Positions 7,027 through 13,924 of a DNA stretch of 18,184 nucleotides are shown piece by piece. The position numbers were made by a program, and so were the translations under genes. The notes below the pieces were generated by a model, which saw only the letters and a program-made list of their open reading frames with translations, searched no databases and was not told where the DNA came from. The stretch's first letter is position 1. Each line of letters opens with the position of its first letter. The DNA comes from Allobrachymonas sp. Its GTDB lineage: Bacteria > Pseudomonadota > Gammaproteobacteria > Burkholderiales > Burkholderiaceae. Location of the stretch: the NCBI GenBank assembly GCA_030529305.1, contig JAUMXD010000024.1, positions 1 to 18,184 on the forward strand, read 5' to 3'.

Positions 7027-9059
7027 AGACGATCAGAACGATGATGTGCCAATCGACGCTGGGCAAGTGGGCCTACGGCGGCTTGTTTACGGTGCTGTTG
7101 CCAAGCCTGCTGGCCCTGTGGGCGTGGCCACTGGAGGCTGCACTGGGCCAGTCTCTTTGGCCGCTGCCCCTGCCAGCTTGGGCGGGCGCTTGGCTGGCCT
7201 TGTTGGGGCTAGCGCTGATGATTGCGGCCATGCGTGATTTGTGGGTGCTGGGCAGGGGCTTGCCCATGAATGCTTTTCCGCCCGAGCGCCTGGTGCATCA
7301 GTCGAGCTATGCCTGGCTCAGGCATCCGATTTACGTGGGCTTTGTTTTGCTGGTGGCGGGCGTGTCGGTCATGGTGGGTTCGCGCGCGGGGTTTTGGGTT
7401 GTTGCGCCCATGATGGCATTGGCCTGCGCGGCTTTGGTGCTGGGGTATGAAGAGCCAGCCATGCGCCGTCGATTTGGCGCGCAGATGCAGCGCCCCGTAT
7501 GGCTGGGCCTGCCGCTGGCAGAGGCGGCATCTGGCAATCGCCCCGTAGGCCTGAAAAGAAGGCTGGCGGCAACCGTTGTGGCCCTGGGGCCGTGGGCCTG
7601 TGTGTATGCCTTGTGGGCCCAACTGCCTGCCCCCATAGGTGCGCACGCACTGCGCATGCCGTGGGAGTTGGCTTTGCACGCCCATCTGCAGGGCGCTGCG
7701 CCGCAAGCAACTTGGGTGATGTATGCCATGCACCTGGCGGTGTATGTGTATTCGGCCACCTATGTGCTGACTGTGGCAGCGCCCTTGTTTTTGCCGTCGG
7801 TGCAAGCGCTGCGGCGCTATGTGATCAGCGCCTGGCTGGCAACTGCCATGGGCTTTGCATGCATGTTGCTGTGGCCGGGCAGCGCCGCGCTTTTGCCGAT
7901 GCCGCAAAGCGGTGTGGCCGGGTGGCAGGCGCAGATGAACCGCGCGCTGGATGCCGATTGGCTGGCCTGCCCCTCTTTTCACATGGTGTGGGCCACCTTG
8001 GCGGTGCTGTGCTTGCGCCTGCGTTTTGCGCGCGGGCCTTGGCTGTGGTGGGGGCTGCTGGTGGCAACGGGCGTGAGTTGCGTGCTCACGGGTTCGCATG
8101 CGGTGGTAGATGTGCCTGCCGGCGTGCTCTTGGCGTGGCTGTGTTGGCACCACTCGGCAGTTTGGGCGTGGCTGGTGCGGCTGTGCGAGCGCCTGGCCAA
8201 TGCCTGGAATGCGGTGCACATCGGCCCGGTGCGCATCATCAATCACGCCATTTGGTCGGCGCTGGCAGCGGGCGTGGGCTTGTTGTGGGTGGCGTGGCTG
8301 GTGGGGCCACAGTTGCTGGCACTGGCAGCTGTCGTGTTTGGGGTGGCGATTCTTGCCGCAGGCGCGTGGGGCTATTGGCTGGAAGGGGGTGGCGCGCTGT
8401 CGCGGCCTTTTGGCTACTACGGCTTTTTGCTGGGTGCTGCTGCCGCGTTGCTGACTGTGGCTGTGTGCGATTGGCATGCAGGCACGGTCTTGATGGCGGC
8501 ATTTGCTTGCGCGGCGCCGCTGGCGCAAGCCATTGGGCGGCTGCGTTGCCTGGTGCAAGGCTGCTGCCACGGGCGCCCCGTATTCAGCGCCCTGGGCTTG
8601 TGCGTGCGCCATCCACGCTCGCGCGTGGCCGCGTTGAGCCATTTGCTTGGCGTGCCCATTCACCCCACGCAGCTGTATTCCATCGTGGGCAATATCGTCA
8701 TTTTTGCCGTGCTGTGGCGCATGTGGCAAACGCATGTGCCGGGCACTTGCATCGCGGGCTTGTATCTCATGCTTTCTTCACTGGCGCGTTTTGTCGAGGA
8801 GCAATACCGTGGCGAAGTGCAAACGCGCATCGTGGCCGGCCTGGCGGTGTACCAGTGGTTGGCCGTGGGTGTGTGGCTGGCAGGCATGGCCGTGAGCGTG
8901 TTGCCCGCTGCGCCTGTATACCAGGCGGCGCAGCTGAGTGCTGCCAGCATCGCACTGGCTGTGGCCGGTGGCGCGGTGGCCGCGTTTTTGATGAGCGTGG
9001 ACTTTCCGCAATCGCGCGCCAGATTTTCGCGCTTGACCGTGGACGAAACGGCGCCGTAA
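7023..9059 (+). CDS. Three-domain membrane protein: ICMT-like methyltransferase + PAP2-like phosphatase + Lgt-like transferase
   Basis: The product is 678 residues, largely membrane-embedded, with three recognisable parts. (1) About 50-155: an isoprenylcysteine carboxyl methyltransferase/NnrU-type domain with GRGLPMNAFPPERLV, YAWLRHPIYVGF and the terminal GYEEPAMRRRFG. (2) About 215-375: a PAP2 superfamily domain resembling the inositol-phosphotransferase-type branch, with CPSFHMVW (316-323) and TGSHAVVDVPAG (357-367; His359, Asp363). (3) About 445-625: an Lgt-like domain with GRLRCLVQGCCHGRP (505-519), HPTQLY (547-552) and LARFVEEQYRGE (587-598). The His of the HGG motif used by canonical Lgt is not apparent (FGYYGFLLG instead), so it may be an Lgt relative with another acceptor. 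The frame is continuous with no internal stop, hence a genuine fusion in this sequence. The start is the ATG of the ATGA overlap, with AGAGGTG upstream. Function is unknown; remodelling of a membrane lipid is my inference. Confidence 0.88.
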   Translation: MKTIRTMMCQSTLGKWAYGGLFTVLLPSLLALWAWPLEAALGQSLWPLPLPAWAGAWLALLGLALMIAAMRDLWVLGRGLPMNAFPPERLVHQSSYAWLRHPIYVGFVLLVAGVSVMVGSRAGFWVVAPMMALACAALVLGYEEPAMRRRFGAQMQRPVWLGLPLAEAASGNRPVGLKRRLAATVVALGPWACVYALWAQLPAPIGAHALRMPWELALHAHLQGAAPQATWVMYAMHLAVYVYSATYVLTVAAPLFLPSVQALRRYVISAWLATAMGFACMLLWPGSAALLPMPQSGVAGWQAQMNRALDADWLACPSFHMVWATLAVLCLRLRFARGPWLWWGLLVATGVSCVLTGSHAVVDVPAGVLLAWLCWHHSAVWAWLVRLCERLANAWNAVHIGPVRIINHAIWSALAAGVGLLWVAWLVGPQLLALAAVVFGVAILAAGAWGYWLEGGGALSRPFGYYGFLLGAAAALLTVAVCDWHAGTVLMAAFACAAPLAQAIGRLRCLVQGCCHGRPVFSALGLCVRHPRSRVAALSHLLGVPIHPTQLYSIVGNIVIFAVLWRMWQTHVPGTCIAGLYLMLSSLARFVEEQYRGEVQTRIVAGLAVYQWLAVGVWLAGMAVSVLPAAPVYQAAQLSAASIALAVAGGAVAAFLMSVDFPQSRARFSRLTVDETAP

Positions 9060-9187
9060 GCCGCATGCTTTGCCTGCCGTATGTGATGGCATCTGTGTCA
9101 ATGCTGCGGCAGAATCCTTGCCACATCCGCGCTGTGCGCATCGTTTGCCACAGCGTGCGCAGTTTTTGCTGACTTTGTGGATTGCCC

Positions 9188-10291
9188 ATGCCTGCCAACA
9201 ATCGCTTAGGCGAATTCGATTTGATCGCCCGCCACTTTCAGCGCCGCCAGCCCCTGCGCCATGCGGCCCTGGGCGTGGGGGATGATTGCGCCTTGCTGCG
9301 CCCGCCAGCGGGTGAGTTGCTGGCGATTTCGACCGATGCGCTGGTGGCGGGCCGCCATTTTTTCGACGATGTGTCGCCCGCCACCTTGGGCCATAAGGCG
9401 CTGGCCGTGAACTTGAGCGACCTGGCCGCCAGTGGCGCGCAACCTCTGGCCTGCGTGCTGGCGCTTACGCTGCCCGCGGTGGACGATGCCTGGCTGGCCG
9501 CGTTTGCGCAAGGCCTGTATGCCTTGGCCGATGCGCACGGCTGCGAGCTGATCGGTGGTGACACCACGCGCGGGCCACTGGCCATCACCCTCACCGTGCT
9601 GGGTAGCGTGCCACCGGGGCAAGCCCTGCTGCGCAGCGGCGCGCAGGTGGGCGATGACATTTACGTCGGCCACCGCGTGGACCAAGGGCTGGGCGATGCG
9701 CGCTTGGCCTTGCACCTGCTGCAAGCGCAGCGCGGGCAGCCAGCCGCAGCAGCCGTAGCTGGGTTGAATGATGCGCAGCGCGCGGCTTTGCTGCACGTGA
9801 CGCGGCCGCGCTTGGAGCAACCCGAGCCGCGCATCGCGCTGGGCTTGGCCTTGCGCGGCGTGGCCACTGCCTGCATGGACATCAGCGATGGCTTGCAAGG
9901 CGATCTGCGCCACATCTTGGCCGCGTCAGGCGTGGGGGCTATGCTGCATACCGTGTCAGACGCTGATGGCAAGTCTGTTGATATAGATATTGGCGGTACC
10001 GCAGCGTATTCAAGCGAGCCCAGTGGCTTGCTCGCCGCATGCAGCCCGGCTGTGCGCAGCCTGGGGGACGAGCAGGCCGTGGCCTATGCCCTGGCTGGGG
10101 GCGATGATTACGAGCTGCTGTTCACCGTACCCGTGCAGCAGCGCGCGCAGCTGGCGCGCATTGCCCGGCAAACGGGCTTGCAACTCACGCGCGTAGGCCG
10201 CATCGAAGCAGAGCCGGGCCTGCGCTTGCAACAAGCTGATGGCCGCCGAGTGTCCATATCAGCCAACGGTTTTGATCATTTCGCGGCGTGA
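9188..10291 (+). CDS. thiL: Thiamine-monophosphate kinase
   Basis: Phosphorylates thiamine monophosphate with ATP to give thiamine diphosphate, the last step of cofactor synthesis, in the cytoplasm. The 367 residues carry the whole PurM/ThiL signature: GEFDLIARHF (8-17), GVGDDCALL (29-37), STDALVAGRHF (48-58), NLSDLAASGAQP (75-86), GGDTTRG (123-129), MDISDGLQGDL (230-240) and AGGDDYELLF (303-312). The acidic residues that bind Mg-ATP are intact. The ATG at 9188 gives the usual short N-terminus; a TTG two codons earlier is unlikely. The Shine-Dalgarno is weak. In many betaproteobacteria thiL is followed by pgpA; here pgpA lies 3.6 kb away on the other strand. A short stretch at about 9960-10015 (residues 258-276) is more AT-rich than the rest. 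Confidence 0.96.
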   Translation: MPANNRLGEFDLIARHFQRRQPLRHAALGVGDDCALLRPPAGELLAISTDALVAGRHFFDDVSPATLGHKALAVNLSDLAASGAQPLACVLALTLPAVDDAWLAAFAQGLYALADAHGCELIGGDTTRGPLAITLTVLGSVPPGQALLRSGAQVGDDIYVGHRVDQGLGDARLALHLLQAQRGQPAAAAVAGLNDAQRAALLHVTRPRLEQPEPRIALGLALRGVATACMDISDGLQGDLRHILAASGVGAMLHTVSDADGKSVDIDIGGTAAYSSEPSGLLAACSPAVRSLGDEQAVAYALAGGDDYELLFTVPVQQRAQLARIARQTGLQLTRVGRIEAEPGLRLQQADGRRVSISANGFDHFAA

Positions 10292-10315
10292 ATGGCGGCA
10301 GATGGATGCATTTTG

Positions 10316-10344
10316 TTAAAAGTCGTATCAGAAAAGACTATGAT
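10316..10344 (+). promoter_or_regulatory. Sigma-70-type promoter of the small secreted protein gene
   Basis: TTAAAA (10316-10321) and TATGAT (10339-10344) are separated by exactly 17 bp. The expected start of transcription is at about 10351, giving a leader of about 30 nt with AAGGAGA at 10366-10372. Confidence 0.6.
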
Positions 10345-10379
10345 GCCTGCATCACTTCTTGCGAAAAGGAGAATTTGAT

Positions 10380-10757
10380 ATGTACAAAAAAATGCTTCGC
10401 TTGAGTCTTTGCACCGCCTTGTTCCTGGCTGGCACGGCCGCCAGTGCGGGCTGCTACAACGTTTACAACGGCCGCGGCAAACTGGTTGAGCGCGATGCCA
10501 ACCCGCCCGTCAACATGAGCAAACACCTGCGCCACACCGTGCCCGCCAAATACGGTCGGGGCTCCACCATGGTGTTTGAGGCGCCCGCAGGCTCGTCTTG
10601 CGATGCCTTCTCAGCTGCGCGCAAAGGCAAAAAAGGCGGTACCACGGTTCAGGATACCGAAGCTCTGCTCGACAACCTGGCACGCCTGCACACCGATCCG
10701 CGCGGGCAAATGCAATACCGCGGCGATCAATGGCTGGCCGATGTGGAATTCAAATAA
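10380..10757 (+). CDS. Small secreted protein of unknown function
   Basis: The product is 125 residues. A clear Sec signal peptide (KK, a hydrophobic core LRLSLCTALFLAG, then ASA) predicts cleavage after Ala23, leaving a basic periplasmic or secreted protein of about 100 residues starting GCYNVYNGRGKLVERD. Cys25 and Cys74 could form a disulfide. I have seen the CYxVY…PPV beginning in small Burkholderiales proteins but know no function for it. The ATG at 10380 has an excellent ribosome binding site, AAGGAGA, 7 nt upstream; an earlier in-frame start at 10359 would put that site inside the gene. It forms a monocistronic unit with its own promoter and a strong terminator. Confidence 0.87.
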   Translation: MYKKMLRLSLCTALFLAGTAASAGCYNVYNGRGKLVERDANPPVNMSKHLRHTVPAKYGRGSTMVFEAPAGSSCDAFSAARKGKKGGTTVQDTEALLDNLARLHTDPRGQMQYRGDQWLADVEFK

Positions 10758-10805
10758 ACCATCAGGCACAGCCTAGTGGTTGATACATAAAAAAGCGAGA
10801 GATGG

Positions 10806-10837
10806 AAAAAGCGGCTCCTGGTGGAGCCGCTTTCTTT
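10806..10837 (+). terminator. Rho-independent terminator of the secreted protein gene
   Basis: GCGGCTCC (10811-10818) pairs perfectly with GGAGCCGC (10823-10830) around TGGT, preceded by AAAAA and followed by TTTCTTTT. It ends transcription 50 bp after the stop codon. Confidence 0.9.
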
Positions 10838-10838
10838 T

Positions 10839-11087
10839 GGGTAGGGCTTTTGTGATGTATCGCAGTGCGCTGTTGACGTTCAATCGTTGCTAAAGGATTG
10901 GCACTTTTTGAGAAAGGCAGTGAATGCACGGCATGCGATCAATCAGCCCGCCTGCATCGTCTTTGTTGCGGGCAGGCGACAAGGCCTGTATCCACTTGCA
11001 AGGCAGCTATGGGATAATCGCCCGCTGCGCGGAAAGTATGCCGGATCGGCTGGCACGGCTCCCGCATTGTTTTGAGGAAAACACTCC
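10839..11087. other. Intergenic, leader region of rpmE2
   Basis: No gene seen. A GATAAT at 11013-11018 is a possible -10 for rpmE2, without a good -35 at 16-18 bp. I find no Zur-type palindrome, although type B L31 genes are often zinc-regulated in other bacteria. Confidence 0.4.
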
Positions 11088-11342
11088 ATGAAAGAAGGCA
11101 TTCACCCCGATTACCGCGAAGTGTGCTTCGTGGACCTGTCCAACGGCTTCCAGTTCGTGACCCGTTCTTGCGTCAACGCCAAAGAAACCATCAAGATGGA
11201 CGATGGCCGCGAGTTGCCCCTGTTCAAGCTCGATACCTCCAGCGAATCGCATCCGTTCTACACCGGCACGCAGAAGTCGGTGGACAATATGGGCGGCCGC
11301 GTCGAGAAGTTCCGCAACCGCTACGCCAGAAAATCGGCTTAA
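11088..11342 (+). CDS. rpmE2: 50S ribosomal protein L31, type B
   Basis: Component of the large ribosomal subunit. The 84 residues begin [20 protein letters not shown] and contain [11 protein letters not shown] and the conserved [10 protein letters not shown] segment, followed by a basic C-terminal [16 protein letters not shown]. The length and the absence of the CxxC zinc pairs mark the type B (zinc-free) paralogue. Only Cys13 and Cys28 are present. GAGGAAA at 11074-11080 is a good ribosome binding site for the ATG at 11088. The gene is monocistronic, ending at a strong hairpin terminator. In bacteria that have both forms, type B replaces type A under zinc limitation; whether a type A gene exists here cannot be seen. 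Confidence 0.97.
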   Translation: MKEGIHPDYREVCFVDLSNGFQFVTRSCVNAKETIKMDDGRELPLFKLDTSSESHPFYTGTQKSVDNMGGRVEKFRNRYARKSA

Positions 11343-11375
11343 GCGCAGGCGCGAACAAACGCATGCTTCCAGCAC

Positions 11376-11399
11376 AAAGCAGCCTTCGGGCTGCTTTTT
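11376..11399 (+). terminator. Rho-independent terminator of rpmE2
   Basis: AAAGCAGCC (11376-11384) and GGCTGCTTT (11389-11397) form a perfect stem capped by the stable TTCG tetraloop, followed by further T residues. It lies 34 bp after the rpmE2 stop. Confidence 0.94.
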
Positions 11400-11698
11400 G
11401 TTATGGGCGCTTGCGTTTGTTGAGTGACAAGCAGAACGGACTTGTATTGACTCGGTTCGTACTGCGTTGTGAGCGCAGTGCTGATGTGGCATCCTGATGA
11501 CTGAATGCAAGCGGAATGCGTGCGTCGTTGATGTGCCATTGCAGTCGCTGTCTTGTGAGTTTTGGATGAGGCGCTGGCTTGTGATTTCGTGGCCTTGGAT
11601 GGCACACTTTACCTCCGTGTCCTATGAGTTGGCGCAAGCAAGGCATTGGTTGGCTCTGAGTGTGTTCAACCGATTGATGCAAGGGATGCTCCAACGCT

Positions 11699-11726
11699 TT
11701 GATTCGATCAGCCGCCTGTTTATGAT
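11699..11726 (+). promoter_or_regulatory. Candidate sigma-70 promoter of the glycosyltransferase gene
   Basis: TTGATT (11699-11704) and TATGAT (11721-11726) have a 16-bp spacer. The predicted transcription start is at about 11733, giving a leader of about 95 nt to the GTG at 11827. The -10 lies within the loop of the palindrome at 11707-11737. Confidence 0.55.
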
Positions 11727-11737
11727 GAGCGGCTGAT
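11707..11737. repeat. Palindrome ATCAGCCGC / GCGGCTGAT overlapping the promoter
   Basis: A perfect 9-bp inverted repeat (11707-11715 and 11729-11737) with a 13-base spacer. One arm lies in the -35/-10 spacer, the other just after the -10. The two arms bracket the -10, which is what a repressor operator would look like. No T-run follows, so a terminator is unlikely. Confidence 0.6.
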
Positions 11738-11826
11738 TGGCGCGATGCTACCTCTCACTGTGTCGTGCGTTCGTTGCACGCAGTTGTCCGCTTTTTCTTT
11801 TCTCTTTTTTCGTTTTCGTTTTCGTT

Positions 11827-13608
11827 GTGAACCAGCCTTCGCCAGCCATCGTTGCCCAAGCGGGTGTGCGCCGTTTGCCGCGCTGGAGCCTGCTGCTCTT
11901 TTGCCTGATCTATGCGCTGGCAGGCTTTATTTGGCGCGATCCCTGGAAGGGTGATGACATCACCAGCTTCGGTTACATGCTGGAACTGGCGCAGGGCCGC
12001 GCGCCGTGGCTGGCCCCGGGCCTGCTGGGCGAGCCAGCTAATTTCCACGCTTTGCTGCCGTATTGGCTGGGTGCTTGGGCGATTCGCCTGGCGCCAGCGG
12101 GCATGAATGCTTCGCTGGCGGTGCGCCTGCTCTTTTGGGCCGTGTTGCTGCTGGCCTTGCTGTGCAGCTGGTACGCCATCTATTACTTGGCGCGTTCGCG
12201 CGCCGCCCGGCCCGTGAGCTTTGCCTTTGGCGGCGAGGCGCGCCCGGCCGATTACGCCCGCGCCATTGCCGATGCGGGCTTGCTGGGCCTGCTGGCTTGC
12301 CTGGGCTTGGCCGAAATGGCCCACCAAACAGCGCCTGCGTTGGTGCAACTGTGCTGCAGCATGATGCTGATGTTGGGCCTGGCAGTCTTGCCCTATCACG
12401 CCAAGCGCGCTGCTGTAATCGGCAGCTTGGGGATGGTGGGGCTGACTTTATCGGGTGCGCCTGCCGTGGCTTTGTTGATGGGGCTGCTGGGCTTGCTTGT
12501 GCATGCCTTGGGCCATGCCCACGATTGGTTGATGCCCGAAACGGATTACGAATGCCCGCCCGAAGAATTGCACCGCTTGCGCCGCCGCCGCTGGTGGAGC
12601 GTGGCTGGCTTGGCGTTGGTGCTGCTGGGCTGCGCGGCCCTGGCGCAGGGGCTGGGCTTGTGGCGCTGGCGGCTGGAGCCCCTGCCCAGCCGCTGGGTGG
12701 GTTGGCGCGACTTGATTCGCATGCAGCTGTGGTTTGCCTGGCCGCTGTGGCCCTTTGCCATCTGGACGCTGTGGCGTTGGCGTCATCAATGGCGCAGCCT
12801 GCTGCCCAGCCGCCACATCGCTTTGCCCTTGGGGCTGGTGCTGATTGGCAGCCTGGGCGCGTTCGTCGTCAAGCAATCCGAAATGGTGTTGTTCCTGGCC
12901 CTGCCGGCCTATGCGGCCCTGGCGGCTTTTGCCTTGCCCACGTTCAAACGCAGTGCGGCATCTTTGATCGATTGGTTCACGCTGGTTCTGTTTTCGCTGG
13001 CGGCCATCTACCTTTGGTTTATGTGGGTGGCGGCCATTACCGGCGTACCGCCGAGGCCGGCTGCGCGCGTGTACCGCTTGCTGGCGGGCTATACGCCACG
13101 GTTTGAGTGGTGGCCTTTCCTGATCGGCCTGGCGGTCACGCTGGGCTGGCTGGCCTTGGTGTGCTGGCGCACCAGCCGCCTGCCTCCCGCGATCTGGAAG
13201 AGCATGATCCTGCCGGCGGGCGGCGTCGTCATGTGCTGGGTGATGTTGACCTCGCTGTGGCTGCCTGCCTTGAACTACGCCCGCAGCTACGAGGCTGTGG
13301 CGCGTGGCGTGGCGCAGGTGGTGCGCTCGGGCGGCGAGCCTGCTTGCATCCAGCAATATGGGCTGGAGGATGGGCAAATCACCGCCTTGCTGTATTATGA
13401 GCAGCTGCCCATCACGCGCGACCGCAACGCCAGCCACTGCCCCTGGCTTTTGGCCTTTCAGGGGCGTGCGCCTGTGCTGAAGTACACCATCGACATACAG
13501 CAATGGCAGCTTGCCACCACGGTGCGCCGCGCGGGCAACAAGGCCGATGTGATTGCCGTGTATGCCAAACGCCAGCCTGCGCAGGCTGCGGCAAAGGCAG
13601 CGCAGTAA
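11827..13608 (+). CDS. GT-C type membrane glycosyltransferase (PMT/ArnT-like)
   Basis: Large integral membrane protein, 593 residues from the chosen GTG, with about 10-12 hydrophobic helices and a short soluble C-terminus. After the first helix comes RDPWKGDDITSFGYMLELAQG. The acidic pair (43-44) in the first periplasmic loop is typical of GT-C enzymes (PMT, ArnT, GT39/83), which transfer a sugar from a polyprenyl-phosphate carrier on the outer face of the membrane. Donor and acceptor cannot be predicted. The C-terminal part holds QQYGLEDGQITALLYYEQLP, as in related proteins. The start is uncertain: the frame is open from a TTG at 11737, but that lies at the predicted transcription start, and VNQPSPAIVAQ after the T-rich leader looks like a natural beginning. 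There is no ATG in the region and no good Shine-Dalgarno. Confidence 0.78.
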   Translation: MNQPSPAIVAQAGVRRLPRWSLLLFCLIYALAGFIWRDPWKGDDITSFGYMLELAQGRAPWLAPGLLGEPANFHALLPYWLGAWAIRLAPAGMNASLAVRLLFWAVLLLALLCSWYAIYYLARSRAARPVSFAFGGEARPADYARAIADAGLLGLLACLGLAEMAHQTAPALVQLCCSMMLMLGLAVLPYHAKRAAVIGSLGMVGLTLSGAPAVALLMGLLGLLVHALGHAHDWLMPETDYECPPEELHRLRRRRWWSVAGLALVLLGCAALAQGLGLWRWRLEPLPSRWVGWRDLIRMQLWFAWPLWPFAIWTLWRWRHQWRSLLPSRHIALPLGLVLIGSLGAFVVKQSEMVLFLALPAYAALAAFALPTFKRSAASLIDWFTLVLFSLAAIYLWFMWVAAITGVPPRPAARVYRLLAGYTPRFEWWPFLIGLAVTLGWLALVCWRTSRLPPAIWKSMILPAGGVVMCWVMLTSLWLPALNYARSYEAVARGVAQVVRSGGEPACIQQYGLEDGQITALLYYEQLPITRDRNASHCPWLLAFQGRAPVLKYTIDIQQWQLATTVRRAGNKADVIAVYAKRQPAQAAAKAAQ

Positions 13609-13631
13609 AAACAGCGCTTGCCGAAGTTGGC

Positions 13632-13637
13632 TACAAT
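13632..13637 (+). promoter_or_regulatory. -10 element of the tRNA-Thr promoter
   Basis: TACAAT is 10 bp upstream of the mature tRNA 5' end, giving a very short 5' leader. A fitting -35 is not evident. Confidence 0.45.
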
Positions 13638-13647
13638 CACGCCTTCA

Positions 13648-13723
13648 GCCGGCGTAGCTCAGTTGGTAGAGCAACGCACTCGTAACGCGTAGGTCACCAG
13701 TTCGATCCCGGTCGCCGGCACCA
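13648..13723 (+). tRNA. tRNA-Thr (anticodon CGT)
   Basis: The 76-nt cloverleaf has an acceptor stem GCCGGCG/CGCCGGC, D arm GCTC-AGTTGGTAGA-GC, anticodon loop CTCGTAA with anticodon CGT (reads ACG, Thr), variable loop AGGTC, T arm ACCAG-TTCGATC-CCGGT and an encoded CCA end. The T stem and the anticodon stem each include non-Watson-Crick positions. In the anticodon stem ACGCA/CGCGT the last pair (31-39) is A·C. A strong terminator follows, so the gene is probably transcribed singly. Confidence 0.95.
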
Positions 13724-13734
13724 AACACTCTGTG

Positions 13735-13771
13735 AAAAAGCCCAATGGTCAGGCAGCCATTGGGCTTTTTT
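13735..13771 (+). terminator. Rho-independent terminator of tRNA-Thr
   Basis: GCCCAATGG (13740-13748) pairs perfectly with CCATTGGGC (13757-13765), flanked by AAAAA and TTTTTT. The symmetrical flanks could also stop leftward transcription arriving from pgpA. Confidence 0.92.
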
Positions 13772-13924
13772 GTTGCGTGCAACGCAGGTGGATTGAACGT
13801 GGAGCAAACAGGGCGGCGCTTTGCAAAGCGCAAGGCTAGACATGAGCGTATTCAGCGCATGCTGGCATGGCAGTGGCTTGAGGTGTGCCTGCGCTCGCTG
13901 GGTGTCGATCACAAGTCAAGCGGA

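Larger units (their letters stand above)
11400..11826. other. Intergenic before the glycosyltransferase
   Basis: About 430 bp. A plus-strand frame at 11497-11736 has no recognisable product and poor coding character. The last 120 bp hold a palindrome with a promoter inside it, followed by a very T-rich leader (11787-11826, with repeated CGTTTT). Confidence 0.45.

Noticed and set aside
7209..8735. 508-codon open frame on the minus strand, antisense to the three-domain membrane protein
   Set aside because: It is rich in His, Gln, Pro and Arg, has no recognisable motif, and mirrors the codon pattern of the sense gene, as expected of an antisense shadow in GC-rich DNA.
7499..9172. 557-codon plus-strand frame overlapping the same gene
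   Set aside because: It is Gly/Ala/Arg/Cys-rich without domains, lacks a ribosome binding site, and lies inside a clearly coding frame with three domain signatures.
9955..10020. AT-richer stretch within thiL as a foreign insertion
   Set aside because: The frame is intact and the stretch lies in a normally variable linker between the DISDGL and AGGDDYEL motifs.
12448..13503. 351-codon minus-strand frame opposite the glycosyltransferase
   Set aside because: Low-complexity Gln/Arg/His/Pro composition without motifs; antisense shadow.
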